From contig JAUJFZ010000008.1 in assembly GCA_030441535.1 (NCBI GenBank), positions 38,413-102,412 of the forward strand: a DNA stretch of 64,000 nt. Reading direction: 5' to 3'. This stretch comes from Betaproteobacteria bacterium LSUCC0117. GTDB lineage: Bacteria > Pseudomonadota > Gammaproteobacteria > Burkholderiales > Burkholderiaceae_C. The notes beneath the pieces are model-generated. The model did no database searches and had not been told where the DNA came from. It worked only from the letters and a program-made list of their open reading frames with translations. Position 1 is the stretch's first letter, and each line of letters opens with the position of its first letter. Of this stretch, positions 1 through 9,182 are shown one piece after another. The position numbers and the translations under genes are program-made.

Positions 1-11
1 CTGCCCCCCGC

Positions 12-1142
12 TTAATTGCCGGGCACTTGGCCTTCAACGCCTTTGACGTAGAACTTGATACCGCCCAAGAACGCGTCATCTGCCTTTACGCCAGCGGCCA
101 CTTGCTCTTTGCCGGTGTTGTCCACAATGGGGCCCGTCCAAACAGCAAAGCTCCCGTCTTTCAGACCCGCGCGGATCTCATCAACTTTGGCCTTGATGTC
201 AGCAGGTACATCGTCCGCGACAGAGACCATGTCAATGGCGCCTTCTTTAACGCCCCACCATGAAGTACCCGTGCTCCAGGTACCGTCCAGCGCGTCTTTT
301 ACAGCCTTGCTGTAATAAGGTGCCCAGTTGATGATTGCTGACCCAAGGTGCGCTTTAGGCGCGTAGGCTTGCATGTCAGAGTCCCAACCAAAGGCGCGCT
401 TACCGTTCTTGTCAGCCGTTTGCAGTACGGCTGAAGAGTCGGTGTTTTGCATCAACACATCTGCGCCACCGTTAATCAGCGACAGCGCTGCTTCGGTCTC
501 TTTTGGTGGATTGAACCACTCGCCAACCCACACCACTTTGGTCGTCACCTTGGGGTTCACAGACTGTGCGCCCATGGTAAAGCTGTTGATGTTGCGGATC
601 ACTTCAGGAATTGGGATCGAACCGACCACGCCGAGCGTGTTGGTTTTCGTCATCGCCCCAGCGATCACACCCGCCATGTAAGCGCCTTGATAGGTGCGAC
701 TGTCGTAGGTGCGCATATTGCCGGCGGTTTTGTAACCCGTGGCGTGCTCGAATTTGACATCGGCGAAATCAGGCGCCACTTTCAACATAGGTTCCATGTA
801 ACCGAAGGTGGTACCAAAAATCAGCTTGTTACCCTGGCTCGCCATGTCACGGATGACACGCTCAGCGTCGGCGCTCTCGGGGACATTCTCGACAAACGTG
901 GTGACGATCTTGTCGCCAAACTCAGCCTGAACGGCTGCGCGCGCACGGTCATGGGCAAAAGTCCACCCACCATCACCCACGGGGCCGACGTAGGCGAATG
1001 CGACTTTCAGGGGCTCGGCGGCGGCGGGCGCTGCGGCAGGTGCAGCCGCTTCCTCTTTTTGGCCGCAGCCCACCAAAACAACAGCGGCGACCGCTGTGGC
1101 AGCAACAGTTTTGGCAACTGCGCTGAATTTAATCTCTGTCAT
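12..1142 (-). CDS. BMP family ABC transporter substrate-binding lipoprotein
   Basis: Periplasmic binding lipoprotein of the basic membrane protein (BMP/PnrA) family, 376 aa; characterised members bind purine nucleosides or related bases. The start at 1142 is preceded by AGGAG seven bases upstream and gives MTEIKFSAVAK followed by a hydrophobic stretch and the lipobox LVGC, so the mature protein begins at Cys; a longer reading upstream has no comparable signal. An Ala/Pro-rich linker precedes the type I periplasmic fold beginning LKVAFAYVGPVGDGGW, and the BMP motif GTTFGYMEP is present. It is the last gene of an importer unit with two permeases and a double ATPase. The neighbouring 8-oxoguanine deaminase and urate hydroxylase suggest a purine-type ligand; that ligand is inferred. 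Confidence 0.9.
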   Translation of the reverse strand: MTEIKFSAVAKTVAATAVAAVVLVGCGQKEEAAAPAAAPAAAEPLKVAFAYVGPVGDGGWTFAHDRARAAVQAEFGDKIVTTFVENVPESADAERVIRDMASQGNKLIFGTTFGYMEPMLKVAPDFADVKFEHATGYKTAGNMRTYDSRTYQGAYMAGVIAGAMTKTNTLGVVGSIPIPEVIRNINSFTMGAQSVNPKVTTKVVWVGEWFNPPKETEAALSLINGGADVLMQNTDSSAVLQTADKNGKRAFGWDSDMQAYAPKAHLGSAIINWAPYYSKAVKDALDGTWSTGTSWWGVKEGAIDMVSVADDVPADIKAKVDEIRAGLKDGSFAVWTGPIVDNTGKEQVAAGVKADDAFLGGIKFYVKGVEGQVPGN

Positions 1143-1179
1143 GAGTTCACTCCTGTGTAAAAAAATGCCAATCCGCGCA

Positions 1180-2097
1180 TTATGAACTCGGATGAAAGCT
1201 TTTTCCAATGCTCTGCGGCATATTCAGCCGTATCCACTGGGGGTTACGGGAAATAATCACCAACACCACGATGGTCGCCAGGTACGGCAGCATATTCAGC
1301 ACTTGGCTGGGAATGTGCACCCCCATGCCCTGCAGGTGGAATTGCAACATCGTGACCGCGCCAAACAGGTAGGCACCAAACAGCACGCGCACCGGTCGCC
1401 AGGTCGCAAATGTGGTCAGTGCCAGCGCGATCCAGCCCTTGCCGGCGATCATGCCCTCCACCCACAACGGGGTGTAGATGGTCGACACATAGGCGCCAGC
1501 CAGCCCACACAATGCGCCACCGGCCATGACAGCGCCTAAACGAATTCGACGCACGTTGTAGCCCAGCGCGTGGGCAGATTCTGGGGACTCCCCCACGCTG
1601 CGCAGCACCAGGCCCGCTCGGGTTTTGAACAGGAAGTAAACCAAACCTGCAGTCACGGCAACGCCGGCATAGACCATAGGATGGTGATTGAAGAACGCCA
1701 CACCGAAAAATGGAATGTCACCCAAAAAGGGGATTTTGAAGTGCAAGGCCTCCGGCAACTTCTCTTGTACATACCCCGTACCTGCAAAAGCTGACAAGCC
1801 CGCACCGAACAGGCTCAACGCCAAACCGGTCGCGTACTGGTTTGTGCCCAGCCAAATCACCAACCAGCCAAATACGCCCGCCAATGCGGCACCCACCGCC
1901 ATACCCGCACCAAAGCCCGCTACGGTGCTACCCGTGTGCACAACGGTTGCAAAACCGGCTAAAGCCGCGCACAACATCATGCCCTCGGCACCCAAGTTCA
2001 AGATACCGGCCTTCTCATTGATCAGCAGGCCAAGCGACGCCAACGCCAATATGGTCCCCGCATCCAATGCGGCTGCAACGAGTAACGCACTGCTCAT
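1180..2097 (-). CDS. BMP-type ABC transporter permease 2 (NupQ/YufQ-like)
   Basis: Inner-membrane permease of the branched-chain/ribose (BPD_transp_2) family, 305 aa, with about eight hydrophobic segments. The N-terminus ALASLGLLINEKAGILNLG and the following EGMM are typical of the second permease of nucleoside BMP importers. The start at 2097 has GGAG eight bases upstream and overlaps the stop of the preceding permease gene as ATGA, which argues for translational coupling; a TTG slightly upstream is less likely. It should form the translocation pore with the neighbouring permease and be driven by the double ATPase. The gap to the binding-protein gene is only 37 bases. Confidence 0.9.
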   Translation of the reverse strand: MSSALLVAAALDAGTILALASLGLLINEKAGILNLGAEGMMLCAALAGFATVVHTGSTVAGFGAGMAVGAALAGVFGWLVIWLGTNQYATGLALSLFGAGLSAFAGTGYVQEKLPEALHFKIPFLGDIPFFGVAFFNHHPMVYAGVAVTAGLVYFLFKTRAGLVLRSVGESPESAHALGYNVRRIRLGAVMAGGALCGLAGAYVSTIYTPLWVEGMIAGKGWIALALTTFATWRPVRVLFGAYLFGAVTMLQFHLQGMGVHIPSQVLNMLPYLATIVVLVIISRNPQWIRLNMPQSIGKSFHPSS

Positions 2098-3155
2098 GGT
2101 GATTTTCTCCAAGCGAGGCGATTGGCAATCAGAATGTCACAAGCCAATAGCGCGAACAGCAACAGCCCTTGGAACACACCAGTAATGCTCTTGGGTAAAC
2201 CCAAGCGCGACTGTGCCAACTCGCCGCCAATGTAAAACATACTCATGAGAATGGCGGAAAACACCGCACCAACGGGGTGCAAACGACCGACAAACGCGAC
2301 AATGATCGCTGCGAAGCCGTAGCCCGCGGGCACGTATGGCGTCAACTGTCCGATCGGCCCCGCCACTTCCAACGCACCAGCCAGCCCCGCAAAACCGCCG
2401 CTGATCAGCAGTGCGGACCACAATGCGCGACGCGATGAGAAACCCGCATAACGCGCCGCGAGGGGCGCCAACCCGCCAACTTGCTGGGCAAAACCCGCCC
2501 GAGTTCGGTACAAATACACCCATACAGCGCCCGCACCCACCAATGCCAACAACAACCCAATACTGACGCGGGAACCTTGCATCAGACGGGGGATTTTTGT
2601 CACAGCATCAAAGGTTTTCGTCTGCGGGAAGTTGTAGCCGTTCGGATCTTTCCAGGGACCATAGACCATGTACTGAAGCAGTTGGATAGCGACGTACACC
2701 AACATCAAGCTAACCAAGATTTCGTTGGCATTAAAGCGGTCACGCAGCCACGCCACCAAGCCGGCCCAAACCATTCCGCCTGCGGTGCCCGCCAGCAAAA
2801 TAGAAACCACAATCCAACCGGTGCTGTCGGCATTGGCGGTCAGCGCAATGCCCCCGGCCGCAATCGCGCCCACCACGTACTGCCCTTCTGCCCCAATGTT
2901 CCACACGTTGCTGCGGAAGCAAACGGCCAATCCAAGCGCGATCAACAACAAGGGGGTAGCTTTGACAAGCAACTCGCCAATCGCGTAGGTACTCTTGATG
3001 GGTTCCCAAAAGAAAACCAACAAGCCCTGCACAGGGTCCTTGCCGAGGGCCACAAAGATGGTCAACCCAATGAGAACCGTCAAGGCAAGCGCCAAGACTG
3101 GTGACGCATAGGTCCAAAAGGTCGACGCTTCAGCGCGCGGTTTCAGCTCAAGCAT
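2094..3155 (-). CDS. BMP-type ABC transporter permease 1 (NupP/YufP-like)
   Basis: Inner-membrane permease of 353 aa. It has an N-terminal membrane segment after TFWTYASPVLALALTVLIG, then family features such as the segment around FRSNVWNIGAEGQ, which matches the permease signature of nucleoside BMP systems. The start at 3155 (MLELKPRAEAS) has GGAGG six bases upstream and overlaps the ATPase stop by eight bases; the longer Arg-rich reading further upstream lies within the ATPase gene and is rejected. Its stop overlaps the next permease start. Order ATPase, permease 1, permease 2, binding protein is that of a single importer operon. Confidence 0.9.
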   Translation of the reverse strand: MLELKPRAEASTFWTYASPVLALALTVLIGLTIFVALGKDPVQGLLVFFWEPIKSTYAIGELLVKATPLLLIALGLAVCFRSNVWNIGAEGQYVVGAIAAGGIALTANADSTGWIVVSILLAGTAGGMVWAGLVAWLRDRFNANEILVSLMLVYVAIQLLQYMVYGPWKDPNGYNFPQTKTFDAVTKIPRLMQGSRVSIGLLLALVGAGAVWVYLYRTRAGFAQQVGGLAPLAARYAGFSSRRALWSALLISGGFAGLAGALEVAGPIGQLTPYVPAGYGFAAIIVAFVGRLHPVGAVFSAILMSMFYIGGELAQSRLGLPKSITGVFQGLLLFALLACDILIANRLAWRKSP

Positions 3156-4659
3156 GCGCGGCCTCCGAACCCCATAAACCAGACATCCATGTGCCGACTT
3201 TCTCCACCGTCGCATCGCCGCGCGCCATCGCCGGTGACACACGCCCTTTGGCAATCACGACCAAGCGATCACTCAGCTCGAAAAGCTCATCGAGCTCTTC
3301 ACTGATTAAGAGCACCGCGCAACCCGCGTCTCGCAACGCCAGAATTTGTGAGCGGATCTGCGCCGCCGCGCCAACATCCACGCCCCATGTGGGTTGACTC
3401 ATGATCAGCAGTGTGGGCCGCGCTTCAATTTCTCGACCCACAATGAATTTTTGCAAGTTGCCACCCGACAGCGACTTCGCCGGCGCAGTGGGACCGCCCG
3501 CTTTGACCCGGTAACGACCGATGATGCCCTCGGCCTGTGCGCGCAGTTGTTTGAGGTTGATCCACCCGCTTTTACCAACGGCCTCACCGCGTGTGAGCAG
3601 CAAGTTATGAGACAAACCGAGCGTTGGCACGGCCCCCCGCCCGAGCCGCTCTTCGGGTACCAAATGCAAGCCCACCGCACGCCGGTGGCCAGCGGTGGCA
3701 CGGCTGATGTCCGTATCTCCCAATCTGATGGTGCCTAAAGGAGCACGCACGTCCTCGCCTGATAGCAGCCGAACCAGCTCGGCTTGCCCGTTTCCTGACA
3801 CGCCTGCAATGCCCAGAACTTCGCCTGCTCGGACGTCAAACGTGACTTCCGTCAGATCGGTGCCAAACTGATCCTCAGCCGGGACCCGCAAACCACTGAC
3901 AGACAACACCACCGCCCCCGAAAGGTCGGCGCGTTGCGGCAGGGCTGGGGGCTCTTGGCCGATCATGAGGCGGCTCAACGATGCGTTCGACTCTGCTTGC
4001 GGGTCACAAACCCCAGTGACTTTACCGCCCCGAAGTACCGTACAAGCGGTGCACAACGCGCGGATCTCATGCAATTTGTGGCTGATGTAAACAATGCTGC
4101 ACCCCTCTGCTGCCAGCTGCTTCAAGACGATAAATAATTTCTCAACGGCTTGCGGCGTCAGCACGGAGGTGGGTTCATCCAAGATCAACAGCTTGGGATT
4201 GGTCAGGAGCGCGCGAATGATTTCCACGCGCTGTCGCTCACCCACACTGAGGGTGTGAACCGGTCGGGCGGGGTCAATCTCAAGACCGTAGGTGGCGGCT
4301 TTTTCCACGATGGCGGCTTGCACTGCCGCCAGCGACAAATCACCATCCAGCCCCAGCCACACATTCTCTGCGACGGTCAGTGTGTCGAATAGGCTGAAAT
4401 GCTGAAAAACCATTGCGATACCCAGTGCACGCGCCGCTTGCGGGTTGCGTACCAACATGGGCTCGCCATCAAACAGCATGTGACCAGCGTCCGGCTGCAC
4501 CGTGCCGTAAATCATCTTCATGAGGGTGGATTTACCGGCACCGTTCTCACCCAAAACGGCATGAATTTCACCGGGCTGAACGGTCAAGTTAACCCCGTCG
4601 TTGGCAACCACGCTGGGGTATGCCTTGGTTAGGCCAGTGATTTGCAGGCGGGGGATCAT
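3148..4659 (-). CDS. BMP-type ABC transporter ATP-binding protein, tandem NBDs
   Basis: Cytoplasmic ATPase of 503 aa with two nucleotide-binding domains in one chain, as in ribose and nucleoside importers (RbsA/NupO/YufO type). NBD1 has Walker A GENGAGKST near residue 37, signature LSVGERQRVEI and Walker B LLILDEPTS. NBD2 has a degenerate P-loop region (GVSGNGQAEL), signature LSGGNLQKF and a Walker B variant LLIMSQPTWG, the normal asymmetric arrangement for this class. It is the first gene of the importer unit, beginning 38 bases after the glycerate kinase stop on the same strand, so co-transcription from further upstream is possible. Substrate is inferred to be a purine base or nucleoside from gene context. 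Confidence 0.92.
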   Translation of the reverse strand: MIPRLQITGLTKAYPSVVANDGVNLTVQPGEIHAVLGENGAGKSTLMKMIYGTVQPDAGHMLFDGEPMLVRNPQAARALGIAMVFQHFSLFDTLTVAENVWLGLDGDLSLAAVQAAIVEKAATYGLEIDPARPVHTLSVGERQRVEIIRALLTNPKLLILDEPTSVLTPQAVEKLFIVLKQLAAEGCSIVYISHKLHEIRALCTACTVLRGGKVTGVCDPQAESNASLSRLMIGQEPPALPQRADLSGAVVLSVSGLRVPAEDQFGTDLTEVTFDVRAGEVLGIAGVSGNGQAELVRLLSGEDVRAPLGTIRLGDTDISRATAGHRRAVGLHLVPEERLGRGAVPTLGLSHNLLLTRGEAVGKSGWINLKQLRAQAEGIIGRYRVKAGGPTAPAKSLSGGNLQKFIVGREIEARPTLLIMSQPTWGVDVGAAAQIRSQILALRDAGCAVLLISEELDELFELSDRLVVIAKGRVSPAMARGDATVEKVGTWMSGLWGSEAAHA

Positions 4660-4697
4660 GATGGATTGGCGAGAATCAAATGTTGGGCATCAGCGCG

Positions 4698-6104
4698 CTA
4701 TTCTACGGACGCTGAGTCAGGCATCACCAAAATAGCGCGGAAGTCGTTCACGTTGGTATGCGTAGGTCCGGTGACCACCAGATCGCCTATCGCGTTGAAA
4801 AATCCGAATCCATCATTTCGAGTCAGGCAATCAGACAGGCTGACCCCGGCCGCAGCGGCGCGTGTCAGCGTGCTGGGCGTCACCAAGGCGCCTGCATTGT
4901 GCTCAATACCGTCAATGCCGTCCGTATCAGCGGCAAGCCCCCAAATCCCAGCGTGGCCATTAAGTGCCTGCGCCAGCCCCATGCAAAACTCAGCGGCCCG
5001 CCCACCGCGCCCCTTGGCAAGACCGCGCTCTGGCGGGTGCTTTTTGATGGTGACCGTGGTCTCGCCACCGCTCAAAATAACGCACGGCACTTTGAACGCC
5101 GAAAAGTCGTGCGGCTTGGTGCGACCAACGCCGGTCGCAGCACCGGTTGCCAACGCGGCGTGGACACGACCCACTTCGCGCGACTCGCCCTCCAGGTCGT
5201 CCGACAAAATATAAGCGGGCAAGCCGGCCGCGTTGACCACGCTTGCGGCGGCCTGCAATGCATCGCGGGGGGTAGCGATGAGGTTCACCTGATGGGTGGC
5301 CCAAACGGGATGATCCGGCTTGGGTGACTCCAAGCTGCCGTCCCGCAGCGCCGCCCAAACGGGAGCGGGTAGGTCGATATTGAGGCGCTCCAAAATAGCC
5401 ACGGCATCGGCACAGGTCGTGCGATCGGGCACGGTCGGGCCGCTGGCGATCACACCCACATCGTCGCCCGGTACATCGCTGATGGCCAGCGTCACCAACT
5501 GAGCCGGCGCGCAGGCCAAACCCAAACGTCCCCCCTTGATTTGACTGAGGTGCTTACGCACGCAGTTCATGTCACCGATGCCCGCACCGCTGTCTAACAA
5601 GGCTTGATTCAAACGCTGCTTGTCTGCAAGCGTCAGTCCGGCCGCAGGTGCAGTCAGCAAGGCGGAGCCACCGCCCGACATCAAACAAATCACCAAATCG
5701 CCCGCCTGCGCGGCTTGCGCAATGGCCAGCATGCGTTCAGCCGCCGCCAAGCCCGCTTCGGCTGGGACGGGGTGCGAGGCCTCAAGAATGTCAATGCGGG
5801 GTGGCTGCCCGTCCAACGCCGTTGGGCGCGGTGGCGTGTGGCCATATCGGGTCACAACCGCGCCTGCTAAATGGGCATCAGCCGGCCACAGTTGCTCTAA
5901 AGCTTGGGCCATGGCGCCCGCCGCTTTGCCCGCACCGATCACCCACGTTCGACCGCCCTGCGGCACAGGCGGTAGCATGGCGCGCATGTTTTCTAGCGGC
6001 AAGGCACGCCGCACGGCCACATCGAACAGGTGCCGCAAAAAAGCCTCAGGGTCAGTGGGTAACGGTGGTGAGGCGGACGTCGACGAGGGCGTGTGGGTGC
6101 GCAT
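4698..6104 (-). CDS. Glycerate 2-kinase (MOFRL/DUF4147 family, TtuD/GckA-like)
   Basis: Cytoplasmic kinase of about 468 aa that phosphorylates D-glycerate, in this family usually to 2-phosphoglycerate. The N-terminal DUF4147 region shows GAGKAAGAMAQALE and the Gly-rich loop MSGGGSALL; the C-terminal MOFRL region shows LSGGETTVTIK, GRGGRAAEF and AADTDGIDG. The start at 6104 (MRTHTP) is chosen because a longer reading would run into ylqF; no strong ribosome binding site is seen. Older annotations often call such proteins hydroxypyruvate reductase TtuD. Next to purine-degradation genes it fits the end of the glyoxylate, tartronate semialdehyde, glycerate route; that link is inference. Confidence 0.88.
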   Translation of the reverse strand: MRTHTPSSTSASPPLPTDPEAFLRHLFDVAVRRALPLENMRAMLPPVPQGGRTWVIGAGKAAGAMAQALEQLWPADAHLAGAVVTRYGHTPPRPTALDGQPPRIDILEASHPVPAEAGLAAAERMLAIAQAAQAGDLVICLMSGGGSALLTAPAAGLTLADKQRLNQALLDSGAGIGDMNCVRKHLSQIKGGRLGLACAPAQLVTLAISDVPGDDVGVIASGPTVPDRTTCADAVAILERLNIDLPAPVWAALRDGSLESPKPDHPVWATHQVNLIATPRDALQAAASVVNAAGLPAYILSDDLEGESREVGRVHAALATGAATGVGRTKPHDFSAFKVPCVILSGGETTVTIKKHPPERGLAKGRGGRAAEFCMGLAQALNGHAGIWGLAADTDGIDGIEHNAGALVTPSTLTRAAAAGVSLSDCLTRNDGFGFFNAIGDLVVTGPTHTNVNDFRAILVMPDSASVE

Positions 6105-6136
6105 GGCTTTGGGGTGATGGCTCGTTGAGGGCGATG

Positions 6137-7081
6137 TTAGTCCGACTGATGCTTGGCCTTGCGGGCCTGCTTCTTGGCCTGCTTGGTAGCCGCTTTTTTG
6201 AGCGCGCGTTCGGCGTCTAATTGGACGCCCGCTGCCAGCCAAGTTTGGAATTGTTCGGGCGTCTCCAAACTGATCCGACCCAACGCCAGTGACCGAAAGT
6301 CGTAGATCACAATTTCCGCGGCCTTTGTCAGGTTGAGTCTGCCGCCGCTTTGGATGGCACCGCGGTAGCGGGCAATGGCGTCCAGGACCGTCTCGTCGGT
6401 CTCGCCGCTCAGGTCGTCGATCTTGTAGCGCGCTTGCAAAGCAGTGGGGTAGTGCGCCATCAGGTAGTTGATGAGTTCCAGGGCCACCGTTTCATCGTCA
6501 AAGGCAGCGACGCCAATCGCGCCACTCGCTGCCAGGTTGTAACCGCTCTCTGCCACGATGATACGAGGCCACAACACACCCGGCGTGTCGTACAGATAGA
6601 AATCAGGCGCCAAGGTCACGCGTTGCTCTTGCTTGGTGACGCCCGCCTCATCACCGGTTTTCACAGCCCGCTTGCCTTTGAGACTGTTGATGAGTGTGGA
6701 CTTACCTACGTTCGGAATACCGCAAATTAAGACCCGCATGGGCTTATCGACGCCCCCGCGGTTAGGCGCCAACTGCTGACACGCTTCAATGATCATTTTG
6801 GCGGGTGCGGGGGTGCTGGCATCAATGGCAATCGCTCTAACCCCCGGCATGTCGTTGTAGTGTGCCAACCAGGCCGTCGTCCGATCAGGATCCGCCATGT
6901 CCTGTTTGCTGAGCACTTTGAGAGCAGGCTTACCTGCAACTAGCGTCGCCAGCATCGGGTTGGCGCTTGATCCGGGCAAGCGCGCGTCGAGCATTTCGAT
7001 CACTACATCGATGCCTTTGATGCGCTCCTCGATCGCCTTGCGCGTCAGGTGCATGTGTCCGGGAAACCATTGAATAGCCAT
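6137..7081 (-). CDS. ylqF: Ribosome biogenesis GTPase YlqF/RbgA
   Basis: Circularly permuted GTPase of 314 aa acting in assembly of the large ribosomal subunit. The motif order proves the permutation: the G4 equivalent SKQD (residues 58-61) comes before the P-loop GIPNVGKS (121-128), followed by the G3 motif DTPG (165-168). The N-terminus IQWFPGHMHLTRKAI and the DVVIEMLDARLP segment are hallmarks of the family. The C-terminus is Lys-rich (KKAATKQAKKQARKAK), suited to RNA contact. It stands 32 bases upstream of the glycerate kinase on the same strand and diverges from the membrane protein gene at 7183. Confidence 0.95.
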   Translation of the reverse strand: MAIQWFPGHMHLTRKAIEERIKGIDVVIEMLDARLPGSSANPMLATLVAGKPALKVLSKQDMADPDRTTAWLAHYNDMPGVRAIAIDASTPAPAKMIIEACQQLAPNRGGVDKPMRVLICGIPNVGKSTLINSLKGKRAVKTGDEAGVTKQEQRVTLAPDFYLYDTPGVLWPRIIVAESGYNLAASGAIGVAAFDDETVALELINYLMAHYPTALQARYKIDDLSGETDETVLDAIARYRGAIQSGGRLNLTKAAEIVIYDFRSLALGRISLETPEQFQTWLAAGVQLDAERALKKAATKQAKKQARKAKHQSD

Positions 7082-7182
7082 CTGACCGCAAAAGGCCTTT
7101 TAAAAACGTAATAAAATCAATATTTGATCAGGGTATCGCCCGACCTCCTAAACAATCACTGACTATACAAGGCGTTTAACCC

Positions 7183-7728
7183 ATGTATTTGCGCCAATAT
7201 ACGCTCATCGCAATTGCAAGCGCGGTCGTTTACTTTTTACTGTTCCAACTGAACTTCACCGTTTTCAGTGCGCTGGAAAGCTCGTTTGGTGTCAACTGGA
7301 TATTTATCCCCAGCGGTATTCGACTGGCCGCAATCTTGCTGGGGGGGTTCGCGGGTGCCGTGGGCATTGTAGTGGGGTCCCTCGTCATCGTGATGACGAC
7401 TTATGACACACCACTGAGCGTATTTGCGCTGGGCACCGCCCTCATCTCTGGTTTCTCTCCTTTGTTGGCCCGACGCATTGCTACCGACTTATTGAGGCTC
7501 GACACCGAATTGGTCAACCTGAAGGCTGTTGGGCTGCTGAAAATCGCCCTCCTGTTTTCCATCATCAGCGCCAGCGCGCACCAGCTGTGGTTTCACGCTT
7601 TTGAGCGCAACGACAACTTTCTACGTGAACTGTTTATCATGGGGTTTGGCGACTTTGTTGGCACGGTCATCGTGCTGCTCGCACTGGAAGGTGTCGTGCG
7701 CGTGATGGGCAAAAAGACGGTTGACTGA
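7183..7728 (+). CDS. Uncharacterised multi-spanning membrane protein, MASE1-like
   Basis: Protein of 181 aa with five or so hydrophobic segments and almost no soluble domain. The segment NWIFIPSGIRLAAILLGGF followed by another membrane helix resembles the start of MASE1 sensory membrane domains, but no output domain (GGDEF, histidine kinase) is attached. It is a lone plus-strand gene between minus-strand ylqF and the deaminase gene, and its stop lies only three bases from the deaminase stop, so the pair is convergent. The upstream 100 bases are AT-richer than the surroundings and probably hold divergent promoters. No function can be assigned; the MASE1 resemblance is a judgement by eye. Confidence 0.7.
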   Translation: MYLRQYTLIAIASAVVYFLLFQLNFTVFSALESSFGVNWIFIPSGIRLAAILLGGFAGAVGIVVGSLVIVMTTYDTPLSVFALGTALISGFSPLLARRIATDLLRLDTELVNLKAVGLLKIALLFSIISASAHQLWFHAFERNDNFLRELFIMGFGDFVGTVIVLLALEGVVRVMGKKTVD

Positions 7729-7731
7729 GCG

Positions 7732-9153
7732 TTAGGCGCCTGCTGAGCGAACCAGTTGTACCGCCAATCGGTTGTGTTGCTCCACCAGGACCGGTAGATC
7801 AACCGTTGTGAGGTGGCCTGTGTCAACCACCACGTGGCCATTCACCACCACATGGTTGGCCTGTGCGCTGGCGCAGAGCAGCAATGCGCCGACCGGGTCG
7901 TGTACGGCACCGCCCGCGAAGCCCAAGCTATCCATCTTGAACAGCGCCAAGTCAGCGCAATAGCCTGGCGTAATTTGCCCAATATCCCGCGCACGACCCA
8001 AAACCGTCGCACTGCCACGGGTGCCCAACCGGAGCGCGTCGCGCGGAGTCATTTCGGCAGGACCGAGGTCACAGCCCAAAAAGGTTCGGCCATCTCGAAT
8101 CTCGGGTGCCTGCATCGCTCGCCCGACACGGGCCAGTAACATGGCCTGCCGGGCTTCATTGAGCAGGTGGGCGGCATCATTGCTGGCGCTGCCATCCACA
8201 CCCAGACCCACCGGAACGCCGGCATCAACCATCTTGCGAATGGGCGCGATGCCAGAAGCCAAACGCATGTTGCTACAGGGGCAGTGCGCGACACCAGTGC
8301 GCGTCGCGGCGAAGAGCGAGATACCCTCATCATCCAGTTTGACGCAATGCGCGTGCCATACGTCCTCACCGACCCACCCCAAATCAGCGGCGTATCGCGT
8401 TGGCGTGCAATTGAAGTGGGCCTGGCTGTACGCTAAGTCATGGTCGTTCTCGGCCAGATGCGTGTGCAAGCGCACCCCATAGCTGCGGGCCAACTCCGCC
8501 GAAACACGCATGAGGTCTTGGCTAACTGAAAATGGCGAACAAGGCGCCACCGAGACATTGAGCATGGCGCCAAACGAATCGTCATGGTAGGTCTCGATGA
8601 GGCGCTGGGTGTCCTTGAGGATGACATCTTCTTTTTCCACCACGTGATCGGGCGGCAAGCCGCCCTGGCTTTCACCCACACTCATGCTGCCGCGGGTGGC
8701 GACAAAGCGCATACCGATGGCACGCGCGCCATCAATGCTGTCATCCAAGCGAACCCCGTTGGGGTAGATGTACAAATGGTCACTGGTTGTGGTGCAGCCA
8801 CTCAACAACAACTCAGCCATCGCCACCTGTGTGGACACCCTTACCATCTCGGGCGTCAAGCCCGCCCAAATGGGGTAGAGCCCTTTCAGCCATGCGAACA
8901 GCTCGGCGTTCTGGCTCACTGGCACGGCTTTGGTCAGGCTCTGCACCATGTGGTGGTGCGTGTTGATCAGCCCCGGGATGACCACGTGCCCACGGGCATC
9001 GATGACACGGTCAGCGGTATCGGGCAGGCTGTCTGACGATCCCACCGCCTCGATCACATGATCTCGAATGAAGATGCTGGCGTCCGTTAACTCTTGCTGA
9101 GCGTCATTCATCGTCGCAACGACCTGTGCCCGTTTAATGAGTAGCGTCGCCAT
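7732..9153 (-). CDS. 8-oxoguanine deaminase
   Basis: Amidohydrolase-superfamily enzyme of 473 aa that deaminates 8-oxoguanine to urate (EC 3.5.4.32); relatives include hydroxydechloroatrazine hydrolase. Metal and active-site motifs are visible in order: H-x-H in NTHHHM (H66/H68), HTHLAEN, the His of WHAHCV, and the Asp of LGVDGSASND. The segment SDHLYIYPNG is typical of the 8-oxoguanine deaminase branch. It lies 29 bases after puuD on the same strand, so its product urate is the substrate of its operon partner, which strongly supports the assignment. Other guanine- or s-triazine-type deaminases remain possible but less likely. Confidence 0.9.
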   Translation of the reverse strand: MATLLIKRAQVVATMNDAQQELTDASIFIRDHVIEAVGSSDSLPDTADRVIDARGHVVIPGLINTHHHMVQSLTKAVPVSQNAELFAWLKGLYPIWAGLTPEMVRVSTQVAMAELLLSGCTTTSDHLYIYPNGVRLDDSIDGARAIGMRFVATRGSMSVGESQGGLPPDHVVEKEDVILKDTQRLIETYHDDSFGAMLNVSVAPCSPFSVSQDLMRVSAELARSYGVRLHTHLAENDHDLAYSQAHFNCTPTRYAADLGWVGEDVWHAHCVKLDDEGISLFAATRTGVAHCPCSNMRLASGIAPIRKMVDAGVPVGLGVDGSASNDAAHLLNEARQAMLLARVGRAMQAPEIRDGRTFLGCDLGPAEMTPRDALRLGTRGSATVLGRARDIGQITPGYCADLALFKMDSLGFAGGAVHDPVGALLLCASAQANHVVVNGHVVVDTGHLTTVDLPVLVEQHNRLAVQLVRSAGA

Positions 9154-9182
9154 TGTTCGCCCTGCCTTGTTGATCTGTTTGT

